Source: Neopusillimonas maritima
Lineage (GTDB): Bacteria > Pseudomonadota > Gammaproteobacteria > Burkholderiales > Burkholderiaceae_B
Assembly (NCBI RefSeq): GCF_003576595.1
Contig: NZ_NQOU01000008.1
Span: forward strand, 1 to 64,000
Direction of reading: 5' to 3'
Length of the DNA: 64,000 nt
Below the pieces are notes generated by a model. That model was not told where the DNA came from. It saw nothing but the letters and a program-made list of their open reading frames with translations, and made no database searches. Of this stretch, positions 51,929 to 61,578 are shown piece by piece. How positions within the stretch are numbered: the stretch's first letter is position 1; every line of letters starts with the position of its first letter. Position numbers and translations under genes: made by a program.

Positions 51929-53719
51929 ATGAAACTTTCTAATTCTTTGTTATCCATTTTGTTCGCAGGTTTTTTTCTGCAGGGCGCAGCGCTTGATGCG
52001 AATGCGCAAACGGGCAGCCCGTTAGAGCCTACTCCTTCGGCTGAGCCTGTAGAGCATATACATCTGCACCCCGATTCGCTGCCTTCGGTGAATTTAACCG
52101 GCGAAATGTTATACAAGTTGCTAGTTGCCGAGTTTGCAGCGCAAAGGGGCGAGATGGGTGTGGCGACAGACGTATTCTACGAGCTGGCGCGCACGACCTC
52201 CGATCCACGTTTGGCAAAACGGGCATTTCAGTACGCCATGGTGGCACGCAATTTCCCCAAGGCGAACCGCGCGGCTCAATTGTGGGCATTGATTGCACCA
52301 AACGACCCTGAAGCGGTTGCCAGCTCGTTGGCGATGTCTGCGTCGAACGGGGAAACGGAAGGCTTGGCCGATGCGCTCTGGAAGCGCATTGAAAATGCCC
52401 AGGATAAGGAAGTGGCCATTGGTCAGGCTGCGGCAATCGTGGGCAAACTGAATGACCGTACGGCAGCCTACGACATTTTGCGCTCGGCATTGCGCGAGCC
52501 GGTACAGAATTTGCCGGTCACTTGGTTGGCGCTTTCAGACATGGCTTGGGCGGCGGGCGATCCAGGGCGCGCCCTGGCGCATGCCGAGCGTGCCCAGCAG
52601 CTTGACCCGGCGTCAGAGCCGGCGGCGCAACGTATTCTTGAATATGGCTTGAAAGTTGATCCCGACGCGGCGATCAGCGCGGCTCAACGTTACCTCGAGC
52701 GATATCCGCAAGCAGACGACCTTGGTTTATTGCTTGTACGGCGGCTAACAGAAGCGGGTCGTGTTGACCAGGCATTAATGCAGGTTCAGGCCATGCGTGA
52801 GGCAGCGCCGGAAAATTTTGATTTGCTTTACACCGAGGCGGAAGTGAATGCCCGGTCGGAGCGATATGACCAGGCCAAAGCGTTGTTGAATGAATATATC
52901 GCAGTGCAAATGCAGCGGCGCGAGTCGATTGACGATAAAGCCAGTAATGCAATAGCGGATGCCTCCGACGCGCGTCTGATGCTGGTGCGAATTGCAGAGC
53001 GCCAGGACAATCTCGAAGAAGCGATTGAACAGTTGAGTCTCATTGACGACCCTTCCTTGATTTTTCAATCGCAAATTCACAAAGCGGTGTTGTATGGCCG
53101 AATGGGCAAGCTGGAGCAGGCGCGTGGAGTGATTGATACGATTGCGCCCCAGAATGATCAGGAGCGGACAGTAGCGGCGTTAACGTTGGCTTCGATATAT
53201 CGTGATGCCGGGCGTACAGACCTGGCGGTTGAAACGCTTGAGAAAGCCGACAAAGCCTTGCCTGATACACCGGAAATTAAGTACGACTTGGGGATGCTTT
53301 ACGAGCGTCAGGGCAAGTACGACGCCTTCGAAAAAATGATGCGGCGAATTATCGATCTCACGCCCGACGACGCCAACGCATACAACTCTTTGGGCTATAC
53401 GTTTGTTGAACAGAATACGCAGCTGGACGAAGCCCAGGCTTTACTGGAGAAAGCACTGCAACTGGAGCCTGATAACCCATACATTCTGGATAGTGTGGGT
53501 TGGTATTTTTATCGTACGGGCGATTATGAATCTGCGTTGCAATATTTGCAGCGTTCGTTTGAAATTCTGCCAGAGGCCGAGGTGGCAGCACATTTGGGTG
53601 AGGTGTTGTGGGTAATGGGCCGAAAAGATGAAGCGCGGGAGATCTGGAAGCAGGGGAAGCAAAAAGATGCAAACAACGAAACCCTGCTTAAGACCATTGA
53701 ACGACTTGGGGCCGAATAA
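51929..53719 (+). CDS. Exported TPR-repeat protein
   Basis: This 596-residue protein has an N-terminal signal peptide (LSNSLLSILFAGFFLQGAAL, likely cut near ANA-QT) and about ten or more tetratricopeptide repeats (for example EAVASSLAMSASNG, AYNSLGYTFVEQNTQLDEA, SALQYLQRSFEILPEAEVA). TPR scaffolds of this size precede lolB-ispE in many Betaproteobacteria. Its precise role is unknown; a periplasmic or outer-membrane-associated assembly role is likely. It is 2 bases from lolB, so the genes are cotranscribed. Confidence 0.85.
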   Translation: MKLSNSLLSILFAGFFLQGAALDANAQTGSPLEPTPSAEPVEHIHLHPDSLPSVNLTGEMLYKLLVAEFAAQRGEMGVATDVFYELARTTSDPRLAKRAFQYAMVARNFPKANRAAQLWALIAPNDPEAVASSLAMSASNGETEGLADALWKRIENAQDKEVAIGQAAAIVGKLNDRTAAYDILRSALREPVQNLPVTWLALSDMAWAAGDPGRALAHAERAQQLDPASEPAAQRILEYGLKVDPDAAISAAQRYLERYPQADDLGLLLVRRLTEAGRVDQALMQVQAMREAAPENFDLLYTEAEVNARSERYDQAKALLNEYIAVQMQRRESIDDKASNAIADASDARLMLVRIAERQDNLEEAIEQLSLIDDPSLIFQSQIHKAVLYGRMGKLEQARGVIDTIAPQNDQERTVAALTLASIYRDAGRTDLAVETLEKADKALPDTPEIKYDLGMLYERQGKYDAFEKMMRRIIDLTPDDANAYNSLGYTFVEQNTQLDEAQALLEKALQLEPDNPYILDSVGWYFYRTGDYESALQYLQRSFEILPEAEVAAHLGEVLWVMGRKDEAREIWKQGKQKDANNETLLKTIERLGAE

Positions 53720-53721
53720 GC

Positions 53722-54291
53722 ATGTCGCAGCGGCTTTTTATGCGTGTGTGGGTTTTCGTCTCGCTCTTGGTGTTCCTGGCGGCATGCGCATCGCCGCCGG
53801 CGATTCAGGGTACCGACCGTTCGGCATTCAGCAGAACCGGGCGGTTTGCGGTAACGGTCACTGAGCCGGGTACGGCGCCACAGGCCGTACAGGGGGGGTT
53901 CGCCTGGCGCGATTCGGGTCAAACACAACAGCTGGATTTGGCAAACCCTATGGGGTCGGTATTGGCCAGGGTGGAAATCAGCCCCGCGCGAGCAGTCTTG
54001 ATTAGAAGCGACGGTTCCCGCGAGGTCGCGCCGGATGCCGATGCGCTTTTGGCACAAGTTGTAGGAACCGACATGCCGATACGCGGGCTTAAACAGTGGC
54101 TTCAAGGGGAAGTCGATACAGCGGCAGCCCAAGTGACGAGAGGCGAAAATGGGCGGCCGACGGCGCTTGTTTCGAATGGCTGGGCGGTCACGCTTTCCCG
54201 CTACGACACTGAGGGGCCTCGTATGCTCGTGCTTGAACGGCGTCATGATGCGCAACAGGTTCGTGTTCGTTTGGTTGTTGATGGGGCATAA
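53722..54291 (+). CDS. lolB: LolB, outer membrane lipoprotein receptor
   Basis: LolB accepts lipoproteins from LolA and inserts them in the outer membrane. The 189-residue product has a lipoprotein signal peptide with lipobox L19-A20-A21-C22 and no aspartate at +2, consistent with outer membrane sorting. The mature part has SRTGRFAVTV, GGFAWRDSGQTQQLDLANPMGSVLARVEIS (in part) and a C-terminal GPRMLVLERR strand. It sits between the TPR gene and ispE (2 bases to ispE), the standard order. Confidence 0.9.
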   Translation: MSQRLFMRVWVFVSLLVFLAACASPPAIQGTDRSAFSRTGRFAVTVTEPGTAPQAVQGGFAWRDSGQTQQLDLANPMGSVLARVEISPARAVLIRSDGSREVAPDADALLAQVVGTDMPIRGLKQWLQGEVDTAAAQVTRGENGRPTALVSNGWAVTLSRYDTEGPRMLVLERRHDAQQVRVRLVVDGA

Positions 54292-54293
54292 TT

Positions 54294-55265
54294 TTGTCTG
54301 CGCTTTACGACGTTCCGGCTCCCGCCAAATTGAATTTGTTTTTGCACGTCACAGGGCGTCGTCCCGACAGTTATCATCTCCTGCAGTCGGTTTTTCGCTT
54401 TATTGATTTGTGTGACTACCTGGATTTTGAGGTGCGTCCCGACGGACAAATTGTGTGTGAGTCGCCGTTGGCCGGGCTGAGTTCGGACGACGACCTGGTT
54501 GTCAAGGCGGCACGGGCGCTGCAATTGGCAACGGGCGTCAAGCTAGGGGCTCAAATTCAGTATCGCAAAGCCATTCCTTCAGGCGGTGGCCTGGGGGGCG
54601 GATCAAGCGATGCCGCCAGCACGCTTATTGCCCTTAACCGTCTTTGGAAAACAGGTTTGTCACGCGCCGAATTGATGCGTTTGGCTTTGCCGCTGGGGGC
54701 TGATGTACCGGTGTTTGTATTTGGGCAAAACGCTTTTGCGCAAGGAGTGGGTGAAGATCTGCAACGCGTTGAACTCGGCAACGCCGGCTATGTTGTTGTT
54801 CAACCTGCTCAGCACGTGGCGACAGGGCAAGTTTTTTCCGACCCTGATTTGACAAGAAACACAAAGTCCATCATAATTACGGACTTTGCTGAGTGGCAAA
54901 AGTTAGCCGATAACAGGTTAAGGTTGGCGCAACCGGCCGGTTTAAACGTTATTGGCACCAGCCAGGAAAATGGGGTGCGCCCCTTGTATGGTTGGAATGA
55001 CTTGCAGCCTATTGTTTTGGCACGTTATCCTATTGTTAAGCAAGTATATAATTTGCTGCTTGAGCTAGGTGTAATGCCAAGAATGACAGGTTCCGGGGCT
55101 TGTTTGTTTGTTGAATTTGTAACAAGTGAGCATGCCCAGGCATTTCAACAAAAAATTGTCGCTAAAATAGCGTGCTATGGAAACGACAGTACAAAGGTGG
55201 TTAGCAACACCTGGGTTTGCTCGGGTTTGCAGGAACATCCTTTGTATCACTGGTTAAACAGTTAG
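54294..55265 (+). CDS. ispE: IspE, 4-diphosphocytidyl-2-C-methyl-D-erythritol kinase
   Basis: IspE phosphorylates CDP-ME in the MEP route to isoprenoids. The 323-residue GHMP kinase has PAPAKLNLFLHVTGRRPDSYHLL, the ATP loop PSGGGLGGGSSDAASTL and the C-terminal MTGSGACLFVEF. The TTG at 54294 is the only start that keeps the N-terminal strand. The C-terminal 30 residues are slightly longer than E. coli IspE (283). Only one base separates the stop from the tRNA-Gln, so the tRNA must be cut from the ispE transcript. Confidence 0.94.
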   Translation: MSALYDVPAPAKLNLFLHVTGRRPDSYHLLQSVFRFIDLCDYLDFEVRPDGQIVCESPLAGLSSDDDLVVKAARALQLATGVKLGAQIQYRKAIPSGGGLGGGSSDAASTLIALNRLWKTGLSRAELMRLALPLGADVPVFVFGQNAFAQGVGEDLQRVELGNAGYVVVQPAQHVATGQVFSDPDLTRNTKSIIITDFAEWQKLADNRLRLAQPAGLNVIGTSQENGVRPLYGWNDLQPIVLARYPIVKQVYNLLLELGVMPRMTGSGACLFVEFVTSEHAQAFQQKIVAKIACYGNDSTKVVSNTWVCSGLQEHPLYHWLNS

Positions 55266-55266
55266 G

Positions 55267-55343
55267 TGGGGAATCGCCAAGTTGGTTAAGGCACTGGATT
55301 TTGATTCCAGCATGCGAAGGTTCGAATCCTTCTTCCCCAGCCA
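55267..55343 (+). tRNA. tRNA-Gln (anticodon TTG)
   Basis: This is a 77-base tRNA with encoded CCA. Acceptor TGGGGAA pairs with TTCCCCA, the T-loop is GGTTCGAATCC, and the anticodon loop TTTTGAT gives TTG (Gln). It is embedded between ispE and prs and has no promoter of its own visible. Confidence 0.97.
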
Positions 55344-55466
55344 GCCTTCTTGTATGAAGCCTATGCAAGGCTTGCAATAAATGCCAAGCTGTTGAGTCGA
55401 CCCCGAATAGGGCGTACGGGTCAACAGCTTTTCTTATTTAACGCTTCGGAATCTATACCATTCATC

Positions 55467-56417
55467 ATGGCACAAGACAGATTCATGATCTTTACCGGCA
55501 CAGCCAACCCCCGACTGGCCGTTGACGTTGTCAATCATCTCGATATGTCGCTTGGCAAAATGACGGTAGGTCGTTTCTCAGACGGCGAAGTGATGGTTGA
55601 GATCAACGAGAACGTGCGTGGCAAAGACGTCTTTGTGTTGCAGCCAACCTGTGCGCCCACGAACGACAATCTCATGGAAATCATGGTAATGGTCGATGCG
55701 CTGCGCCGCGCATCCGCAGGCCGCATTACAGCGGCCTTGCCTTATTTTGGCTACGCACGCCAAGACCGTCGCCCGCGTTCTGCACGTGTTTCCATCTCCG
55801 CCAAAGTGGTTGCCAATATGCTACAGGTGGTGGGTGTGGATCGCGTCATGACGATGGATCTACATGCTGATCAAATCCAAGGCTTCTTCGACATTCCCGT
55901 TGATAACGTCTACGCCGGGCCTATTTTGCTGGGTGACATCTGGCGCCGTAACTATAAAGATGTTGTCGTCGTATCGCCCGATATCGGCGGTGTGGTGCGT
56001 GCCCGCGCACTGGCAAAGCAACTGGAAGCCGACCTGGCTATTATCGATAAACGTCGCCCGCGCGCCAACGTGTCGGAAGTGATGAATATTATTGGTGAAA
56101 TCGAGGGGCGCACGTGCATCATTATGGATGACATGGTCGATACCGCCGGCACCCTTTGCAAGGCAGCGCAGGCGTTGAAGGAGCGCGGTGCGTTGGGTGT
56201 GTACGCCTACTGTACTCATCCGGTTCTTTCGGGTCAGGCGGTTGAGCGAATCACCACCTCCGATCTTGATGAGCTCGTTGTAACCGATACTATTCCGCTC
56301 TCGGAACCGGCTAAAGAATGTGGGAAGATTCGCCAGCTTTCGTGTGCCTCGTTGTTAGGCGAGACAATGTTGCGTATTTCGAATGCCGAGTCGGTAAGCT
56401 CGTTGTTCGTTGATTGA
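55467..56417 (+). CDS. prs: Prs, ribose-phosphate pyrophosphokinase
   Basis: Prs makes PRPP from ribose 5-phosphate and ATP for nucleotide, His and Trp synthesis. The 316-residue product (E. coli 315) has [37 protein letters not shown] (in part), [20 protein letters not shown] and the PRPP loop [17 protein letters not shown] chose the ATG at 55467 ([11 protein letters not shown]); the frame open from 55350 crosses the tRNA trailer. It follows ispE and tRNA-Gln in the classic order. Confidence 0.97.
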   Translation: MAQDRFMIFTGTANPRLAVDVVNHLDMSLGKMTVGRFSDGEVMVEINENVRGKDVFVLQPTCAPTNDNLMEIMVMVDALRRASAGRITAALPYFGYARQDRRPRSARVSISAKVVANMLQVVGVDRVMTMDLHADQIQGFFDIPVDNVYAGPILLGDIWRRNYKDVVVVSPDIGGVVRARALAKQLEADLAIIDKRRPRANVSEVMNIIGEIEGRTCIIMDDMVDTAGTLCKAAQALKERGALGVYAYCTHPVLSGQAVERITTSDLDELVVTDTIPLSEPAKECGKIRQLSCASLLGETMLRISNAESVSSLFVD

Positions 56418-56517
56418 TTTTTTGGCTGCGGGTTGCGCTGGTCGCGGCCTCCCGCAGGTGTTTGCAGCAATTTAGCTGTGTTTTTTTCTGGGTCTAAAGC
56501 CCGATTTGGAGTTTTCC

Positions 56518-57150
56518 ATGAAATTTAATGCCACTTTGCGTAGCGTACAAGGTACGAGTGCGAGCCGCCGCCTGCGCCACGCAGGCCGTGTTCCCGCCAT
56601 TGTTTATGGCGGTGAAGAAAAGCCGTTGAACATTGAGCTCGATCACAATGAAATTTTCCATGCCTTGCGCAAGGAAGAGTTCCATGCTTCTATTCTCGAC
56701 ATGAATGTCGATGGCAAAGAGCAGAAAGTATTGTTGCGTGCGGTTCAATGGCACCCTTACAAGCAGCTCGTTTTGCACATCGACTTTCAACGTGTAGACG
56801 CCTCGCATGTTATTACTACCAAAGTACCGCTGCATTTCGTGAATGGTGAAACGTCTCCCGCCGTGAAGTTGGGTGGTGCGGTTATCAGTCATGTGATGAC
56901 TGAGCTGGAAATTACCTGCTTGCCCGCCAACTTGCCTCAATTTATCGAGGTTGATCTGGCCAAGATGGTTGCGGGTGAAAGTGTTCACCTTGATGCGGTT
57001 ACCTTGCCCAAGGGTGTTACGTTTGCTGCGCACGGCGGCGATACGAACCCGGCATTGGCTGTGGCCTTGGTTAAGGGCGGCGCCAAGAACGCTGGTGGTG
57101 GCGATGACGACGAAGCCGAAGGTGAAGAAGCCTCGTCCGACGACGCTTAA
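56518..57150 (+). CDS. rplY: RplY, ribosomal protein L25/general stress protein Ctc
   Basis: L25 binds 5S rRNA in the large subunit. The 210-residue long (Ctc) form starts [32 protein letters not shown] (in part), has the RNA-binding N-terminal beta-barrel and a second domain beginning [20 protein letters not shown]. It ends in an acidic tail ([15 protein letters not shown]). Start ATG 56518 follows GGAG at good distance. The 100-base gap after prs has two weak stem-loops with T runs. Confidence 0.95.
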   Translation: MKFNATLRSVQGTSASRRLRHAGRVPAIVYGGEEKPLNIELDHNEIFHALRKEEFHASILDMNVDGKEQKVLLRAVQWHPYKQLVLHIDFQRVDASHVITTKVPLHFVNGETSPAVKLGGAVISHVMTELEITCLPANLPQFIEVDLAKMVAGESVHLDAVTLPKGVTFAAHGGDTNPALAVALVKGGAKNAGGGDDDEAEGEEASSDDA

Positions 57151-57187
57151 TTCATTCGCGTTTTACAGCCCGTTGCGACGGGTTCTG

Positions 57188-57225
57188 AAACCCCTGTCGG
57201 TCGTTGCCGTCAGGGGTTTTGTTTT
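57188..57225 (+). terminator. Intrinsic terminator after rplY
   Basis: AAACCCCTG (57188-57196) pairs with CAGGGGTTT (57211-57219), with CGG/CCG pairing inside the loop and a T-rich run (TTTTGTTTT) following. It separates rplY from pth, which starts 40 bases later. Confidence 0.7.
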
Positions 57226-57261
57226 ACAGTTAGCGCTTAATACACAAAAGCATAGGTCAAT

Positions 57262-57858
57262 ATGACGACTGGCATCAGATTGATAGTGGGTTTGGGAAAT
57301 CCGGGGCCGGAGTACGATGCAACCCGCCATAACGCCGGGTTTTGGCTGGCCGATCAGGTTGCGCGCGACCTTTCCGCTCAATTCAGCATTGAAAAATCTT
57401 TTTTCTCGTCGGTTGCCAAGGCACGTGTTCAAGGCGACGCCGTTATCATTGCCAAGCCGATGACGTTTATGAATCGGTCCGGGCAGGCAACGGGCGCGTT
57501 AATGCGATTTTATAAGCTCGTGCCTGAGCAAGTTCTCGTTTTGCATGATGAACTGGATTTGCTTCCCGGGGATGCGAAGTTGAAGCAAGGGGGCGGTCAC
57601 GCCGGGCATAATGGCCTGCGCGACATCCAGTCCCAATTGGGTAGCGCGGCATTCTGGCGTTTGCGTATCGGTATCGGGCATCCTCGTACGCTGGGCCTGA
57701 ATCAACAGGTGGTGGGCTTTGTGCTGAATCCTCCGCGGCGTGAAGACACTTTAAAAATTGAATCTGCACTCGACCGCTGCCGTGCTGTTGTACCTGCCTT
57801 AATTGAAGGCCGGTTTGAGCAGGCTATCAGCCAGTTGCATAGTGGCAATGGGAGTTAA
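57262..57858 (+). CDS. pth: Pth, peptidyl-tRNA hydrolase
   Basis: Pth releases peptides from stalled peptidyl-tRNA. The 198-residue product has [20 protein letters not shown] with catalytic H23, [19 protein letters not shown], the catalytic aspartate in [27 protein letters not shown] (in part) and RLRIGIGHP. Start ATG 57262. It is followed by the CPBP gene within 2 bases. Confidence 0.96.
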   Translation: MTTGIRLIVGLGNPGPEYDATRHNAGFWLADQVARDLSAQFSIEKSFFSSVAKARVQGDAVIIAKPMTFMNRSGQATGALMRFYKLVPEQVLVLHDELDLLPGDAKLKQGGGHAGHNGLRDIQSQLGSAAFWRLRIGIGHPRTLGLNQQVVGFVLNPPRREDTLKIESALDRCRAVVPALIEGRFEQAISQLHSGNGS

Positions 57859-57859
57859 G

Positions 57860-58606
57860 GTGGCTTGGCCCTCATTTTCCACTGAACTGCGCGACTTCAT
57901 CGCATTCATCAGGCGACCCAATCTACGTCGTTTGCCTGGCCGATCGGCGCGCAGGGGGTGGCTGGAAGACTGGTTTACCCATCTGGATTTCGCGCGGCTG
58001 CTGAAATGGGCAGGTTTGCTTTGGTTGATGAATATGGTGGTATTGGGGCCGATTGCCGTTGCCGCCGCCGGCGCGGGTGGAGCCGAGCACCGCTTGCGTC
58101 TCGATGCCTTGCCCTGGTTGCAGGCGCTTGTTTGGGCTCCCATCGTGGAAGAGCTTGTGTTTCGCTATGGCCTTCGCATGCCGGGGCACGCGCTGTGGCT
58201 CGTGCCGGTGAGCGTTTTTGCCTTGTTATCAGGCCCGCAATGGGGTTCGGCTTTTTTGGTGGGGTTGGTTGTGCTGGCGTGCTGGTGGCCCTATTTATTT
58301 CGGTCGAGTGCCGCTCCAAAGCCGCTACCCTGGGGGTTACGTAAAACCTATCGTCGTTATTTCGGGGTGGTTGTACATCTGTCGTGCCTGCTGTTTGCCG
58401 CCGTTCATTTAGGTAACTTTTCTTATAATGAAACACCGTTGTGGTTGCTGCCTTTTCTAGTGTTGCCACAATGGGTTACCGGTTTGGCTTTGGCCTGGCT
58501 TCGGGTGCGACGGGGTATCGGTGCGGCCATGGTCCTCCATGGCATTTTTAACGGCGGCCCGCTTTTGGTGATCTGGTTGGTGATCAGTTGGTTGCCGCCC
58601 CAGTAA
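57860..58606 (+). CDS. CPBP-family intramembrane protein (putative glutamic endopeptidase)
   Basis: This multi-spanning membrane protein of about 248 residues has the CPBP (Abi/Rce1-like) motifs: PIVEELVFRYGLR (EExxFR, catalytic glutamates) and LLFAAVHLGNF (FxxxH), plus VLHGIFN late in the sequence. Family members are proposed intramembrane proteases or maturation factors. I chose GTG 57860, 2 bases after the pth stop with GGGAG in front; the ATG at 57848 inside pth is the alternative. Its substrate is unknown. Confidence 0.75.
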   Translation: MAWPSFSTELRDFIAFIRRPNLRRLPGRSARRGWLEDWFTHLDFARLLKWAGLLWLMNMVVLGPIAVAAAGAGGAEHRLRLDALPWLQALVWAPIVEELVFRYGLRMPGHALWLVPVSVFALLSGPQWGSAFLVGLVVLACWWPYLFRSSAAPKPLPWGLRKTYRRYFGVVVHLSCLLFAAVHLGNFSYNETPLWLLPFLVLPQWVTGLALAWLRVRRGIGAAMVLHGIFNGGPLLVIWLVISWLPPQ

Positions 58607-58731
58607 TCACAATCTTGTGATGTCGCAAGAGCACGGCAAAGCGCCGTCCACTTGTTCCGACAGCGTGCCTGACTAATTTTTCGATCGGGTTACAATCGCG
58701 TATCGAATGTGACTTTAATTTAAGGACTTCC

Positions 58732-59823
58732 ATGGCTTTGCAATGTGGCATTGTTGGCTTGCCCAATGTTGGTAAATCAACTTTATTTAACGCGCTAACC
58801 AAGGCGGGTATCGCCGCTGAAAATTATCCTTTTTGTACGATCGAGCCGAATGTCGGCGTGGTTGAGGTGCCCGATCCGCGCCTGCAGGCCCTGGCTGAAA
58901 TCGCCAAGCCCGAACGCGTGTTGCCCGCCGTGGTGGAGTTCGTTGACATTGCCGGTTTGGTTGCAGGGGCTTCCAAAGGCGAAGGCTTGGGGAACCAGTT
59001 TCTTGCCAACATTCGTGAAACCGATGCCATTGTGCATGTAGTGCGCTGTTTCGAAGACGAGAACGTTGTTCACGTGGCCGGGCGTGTTGACCCTGTTTCC
59101 GACATTGAAGTCATTAATACAGAGTTGGCGTTGGCCGATTTGGCGACCGCCGAAAAAGCCCTTCAGCGTCATCAGAAAACGGCACGGGCGGGCGATAAAG
59201 AGGCCGCCAAAATGGTGTCTTTGCTCGAGAAAGTGATTCCCTCTTTAAATGAGGCAAAAGCCGTGCGTTCGTTGGGTTTGGATGAAGACGACCTGCTGTT
59301 GTTGAAACCTTTGTGTTTCATTACCGCCAAGCCTTGTATGTATGTGGCGAACGTCATTGAAAGCGGTTTCGAAAATAACCCATATTTAAAGGCTGTTCAG
59401 GATTACGCCAAGGCTGAAAATGCGCCGGTGGTGGCGGTTTGTGCTGCAGTGGAAGCAGAAATTTCTGATCTTGAAGACGAAGATAAGGCCGTGTTTCTGT
59501 CGGATATGGGCATGGACGAGCCTGGGTTGAATCGTGTGATTCGTGCAGGTTATCGCTTGCTTGGTTTGCAAACATATTTCACTGCCGGCGTGAAAGAGGT
59601 ACGTGCCTGGACGATCCGTATCGGGGATACCGCACCGAAGGCGGCCGGTGTTATTCACACCGACTTTGAACGAGGCTTTATTCGCGCACAAACGATTGCT
59701 TACGAAGATTTCATTGCATGTAAGGGCGAACAGGGCGCGAAAGAGGCGGGCAAAATGCGTGCCGAAGGCAAGGAGTACGTCGTTAAAGACGGTGATGTAT
59801 TAAACTTCTTGTTTAACGTTTAA
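58732..59823 (+). CDS. ychF: YchF, redox-regulated ribosome-binding ATPase
   Basis: YchF is a conserved Obg-related P-loop protein that prefers ATP and binds ribosomes. The 363-residue product has [18 protein letters not shown], the NVxE-type base motif in [11 protein letters not shown] (the reason for ATP preference), and the C-terminal TGS domain ([29 protein letters not shown], in part). AAGGA precedes ATG 58732. It is separately promoted and has no partner nearby. Confidence 0.97.
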   Translation: MALQCGIVGLPNVGKSTLFNALTKAGIAAENYPFCTIEPNVGVVEVPDPRLQALAEIAKPERVLPAVVEFVDIAGLVAGASKGEGLGNQFLANIRETDAIVHVVRCFEDENVVHVAGRVDPVSDIEVINTELALADLATAEKALQRHQKTARAGDKEAAKMVSLLEKVIPSLNEAKAVRSLGLDEDDLLLLKPLCFITAKPCMYVANVIESGFENNPYLKAVQDYAKAENAPVVAVCAAVEAEISDLEDEDKAVFLSDMGMDEPGLNRVIRAGYRLLGLQTYFTAGVKEVRAWTIRIGDTAPKAAGVIHTDFERGFIRAQTIAYEDFIACKGEQGAKEAGKMRAEGKEYVVKDGDVLNFLFNV

Positions 59824-59868
59824 TAGTTTAAGTGTAAAATTATTTGCTGCATCTATATGTAACAATCA

Positions 59869-59887
59869 ATTTATCTATTGGATAAAT
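59869..59887. promoter_or_regulatory. Dyad operator candidate upstream of the TRAP operon
   Basis: ATTTATC and GATAAAT form a perfect 7-bp inverted repeat around TATTG, about 117 bases upstream of dctP. The size fits a LysR-type T-N11-A box. The 12-base core TATCTATTGGAT recurs at 63861-63872 beside the lysR-like gene, the only regulator in this neighbourhood. Confidence 0.5.
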
Positions 59888-60003
59888 CATATAGCGCCGA
59901 TTACGCTATCGCTGAAGTCCATGGGGCAAGTCCTAGTTAAATAATCCGCCGTTACATGACAGACTTCAACACAACTTGCTTGTAAGACAACAGGAGACGA
60001 AAA

Positions 60004-60975
60004 ATGAAATTATTAAAGAAAGTTGCCAGTGCGCTGGCGGTTGCTACCATTTTCGCGGCGGGTTCCGCTTCGGCCGACGAGGTCGTATTGCGCGCTGTCA
60101 ATGCGTTCCAGCCGGGTTCAGTGGTTGCCAAACCTTTCGAGCGTTTTGTTGAGCACGTCAACAAGGAAGGCAAAGGTTTGGTCCAAATTAATCTTATCGG
60201 TGGTCCTTCCGCGATTCCTCCTTTCGAGATCGGTAACGCAGTGTCGTCGGGTGTTGTCGACATGGCTTATGTCACCAGCGCGTTCTATCCTAATTTGTTG
60301 CCGGAAGGCGCAGCGCTCAAACTGACTGAACGTACCATGAGCGAACTGCGTGAAAACGGCGGTTGGGAGTTCATTAATGAACTCCACAATAAAAAAATGA
60401 ATGTCTGGTACCTGGCTCGTTCCGGTGTTGGTAATCCATTTCACCTGTACGTGAACAAGCCACTTGATAAAGCGGATCTTTCCGGCCTCACGCTGCGTGT
60501 CACGCCTGTTTATCGCTCGTTTTTCGAGGATCTCGGCGCCAATGCCATTCAAACGCCGCCGTCTGAAGTATATACAACGCTTGAGCGTGGTGTCGCCGAT
60601 GGTTACGGTTGGCCCATTCAGGGCATCCTGGACTTGGGCTGGCACGAAGTGACGAAAGCGCGTGTGGACCCTGGTTTCTATCAGGTTGATGTCAATGCGC
60701 TGGTTAATCTCGACAAGTGGAATTCGCTTACCGACGAGCAACGTGCGTTCCTGACGGAAATGGGTCTGTGGCTTGAAGGATTGAATGCAGAGAACGCAGC
60801 CATTAACGAAGCAGAGAAGAAGAAACAGGCAGACGCTGGTATGGTTGTTTATGAGTTAACCGGTGCCGAGCGTGAAAAGTGGATTAACCAGGCACGTGAG
60901 TCTGGTTGGGCCGAGGTACAAGAAGTAGCGCCTGAATCTGCTGCACGTCTGCGTGAGTTGCTGGCCAAAGAGTAA
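60004..60975 (+). CDS. dctP: TRAP transporter substrate-binding protein (DctP)
   Basis: This is the periplasmic receptor of a tripartite ATP-independent transporter for an organic acid. The 323-residue product has a signal peptide (LAVATIFAAGSASA cut before D25) and the DctP/TAXI-like fold, including LTLRVTPVYRSFFEDLGANAIQTPPSEVYTTLERGVADGYGWP (in part, residues about 163-203). That stretch holds the arginine (LRVTP) that usually binds the substrate carboxylate. It starts after AGGAGA. The substrate is not evident. Confidence 0.93.
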   Translation: MKLLKKVASALAVATIFAAGSASADEVVLRAVNAFQPGSVVAKPFERFVEHVNKEGKGLVQINLIGGPSAIPPFEIGNAVSSGVVDMAYVTSAFYPNLLPEGAALKLTERTMSELRENGGWEFINELHNKKMNVWYLARSGVGNPFHLYVNKPLDKADLSGLTLRVTPVYRSFFEDLGANAIQTPPSEVYTTLERGVADGYGWPIQGILDLGWHEVTKARVDPGFYQVDVNALVNLDKWNSLTDEQRAFLTEMGLWLEGLNAENAAINEAEKKKQADAGMVVYELTGAEREKWINQARESGWAEVQEVAPESAARLRELLAKE

Positions 60976-60995
60976 CGTCGCAGTTTCTGTTAGTG

Positions 60996-61027
60996 GCGCA
61001 TCGGGCATTCAGCCCGATGCGCGTTTT
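60996..61027 (+). terminator. Hairpin attenuator between dctP and dctQ
   Basis: GCGCATCGGGC (60996-61006) and GCCCGATGCGC (61012-61022) form a perfect 11-bp stem with loop ATTCA, followed by GTTTTG. Placed just after dctP, it would partly terminate or protect the transcript, giving more receptor than membrane subunits. Confidence 0.75.
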
Positions 61028-61056
61028 GTGTCTACCTTATCCAATCGGCTCCTACC

Positions 61057-61575
61057 ATGGCATCCCCCAATCCTGTCGCGCGTGCATACAATGGACTCAT
61101 CACATGTCTTGCCGTCATATCCGGGTTCATTTTTGGTTTAATGGCTTTCTTTATCGGGGCCGACGTTTTCATGCGCAACGTCATGGATTCGGGCATGCCG
61201 TGGGTTATTGAGGCGACGGAGTACGCCATGTACGTGGCAACGGTATTCGCCGCGCCATGGGTCTTGCGGGAAGGAAGCCACGTCAGTGTCGATGTCATTA
61301 CATCCGTGTTGCCTCAGCGATATGGTCGATATGTTGTACTTGTGGCCTCGCTGTTGGGTTCCGTGATCTGCCTGATTGTTTTTTATTACAGCGCAATTGC
61401 AACCATTCAAGCATTCGAACGTTCCAGCATGGTCTATAAGTCGTTCACGATTCCCGAATGGTGGATCAATATTTTTGTTCCTTTCGGGATGGCGTTAATG
61501 ACAATCGAGTTTTTCCTTTTATTTTGGAGCCGCCTGGTTCATTCTTCAACTGCTCAATCCGGAAATCAGGTTTAA
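61057..61575 (+). CDS. dctQ: TRAP transporter small membrane subunit (DctQ)
   Basis: This 172-residue protein with four membrane helices is the small subunit that pairs with DctM. It shows GLMAFFIGADVFMRNVMDSGMPWVIEATEYAMYVATVFAAPWVLREGSHVSVDV (in part, residues about 27-80), typical of DctQ, including the conserved glutamate in IEATEYAM. It ends 3 bases before dctM. Confidence 0.92.
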   Translation: MASPNPVARAYNGLITCLAVISGFIFGLMAFFIGADVFMRNVMDSGMPWVIEATEYAMYVATVFAAPWVLREGSHVSVDVITSVLPQRYGRYVVLVASLLGSVICLIVFYYSAIATIQAFERSSMVYKSFTIPEWWINIFVPFGMALMTIEFFLLFWSRLVHSSTAQSGNQV

Positions 61576-61578
61576 ATT

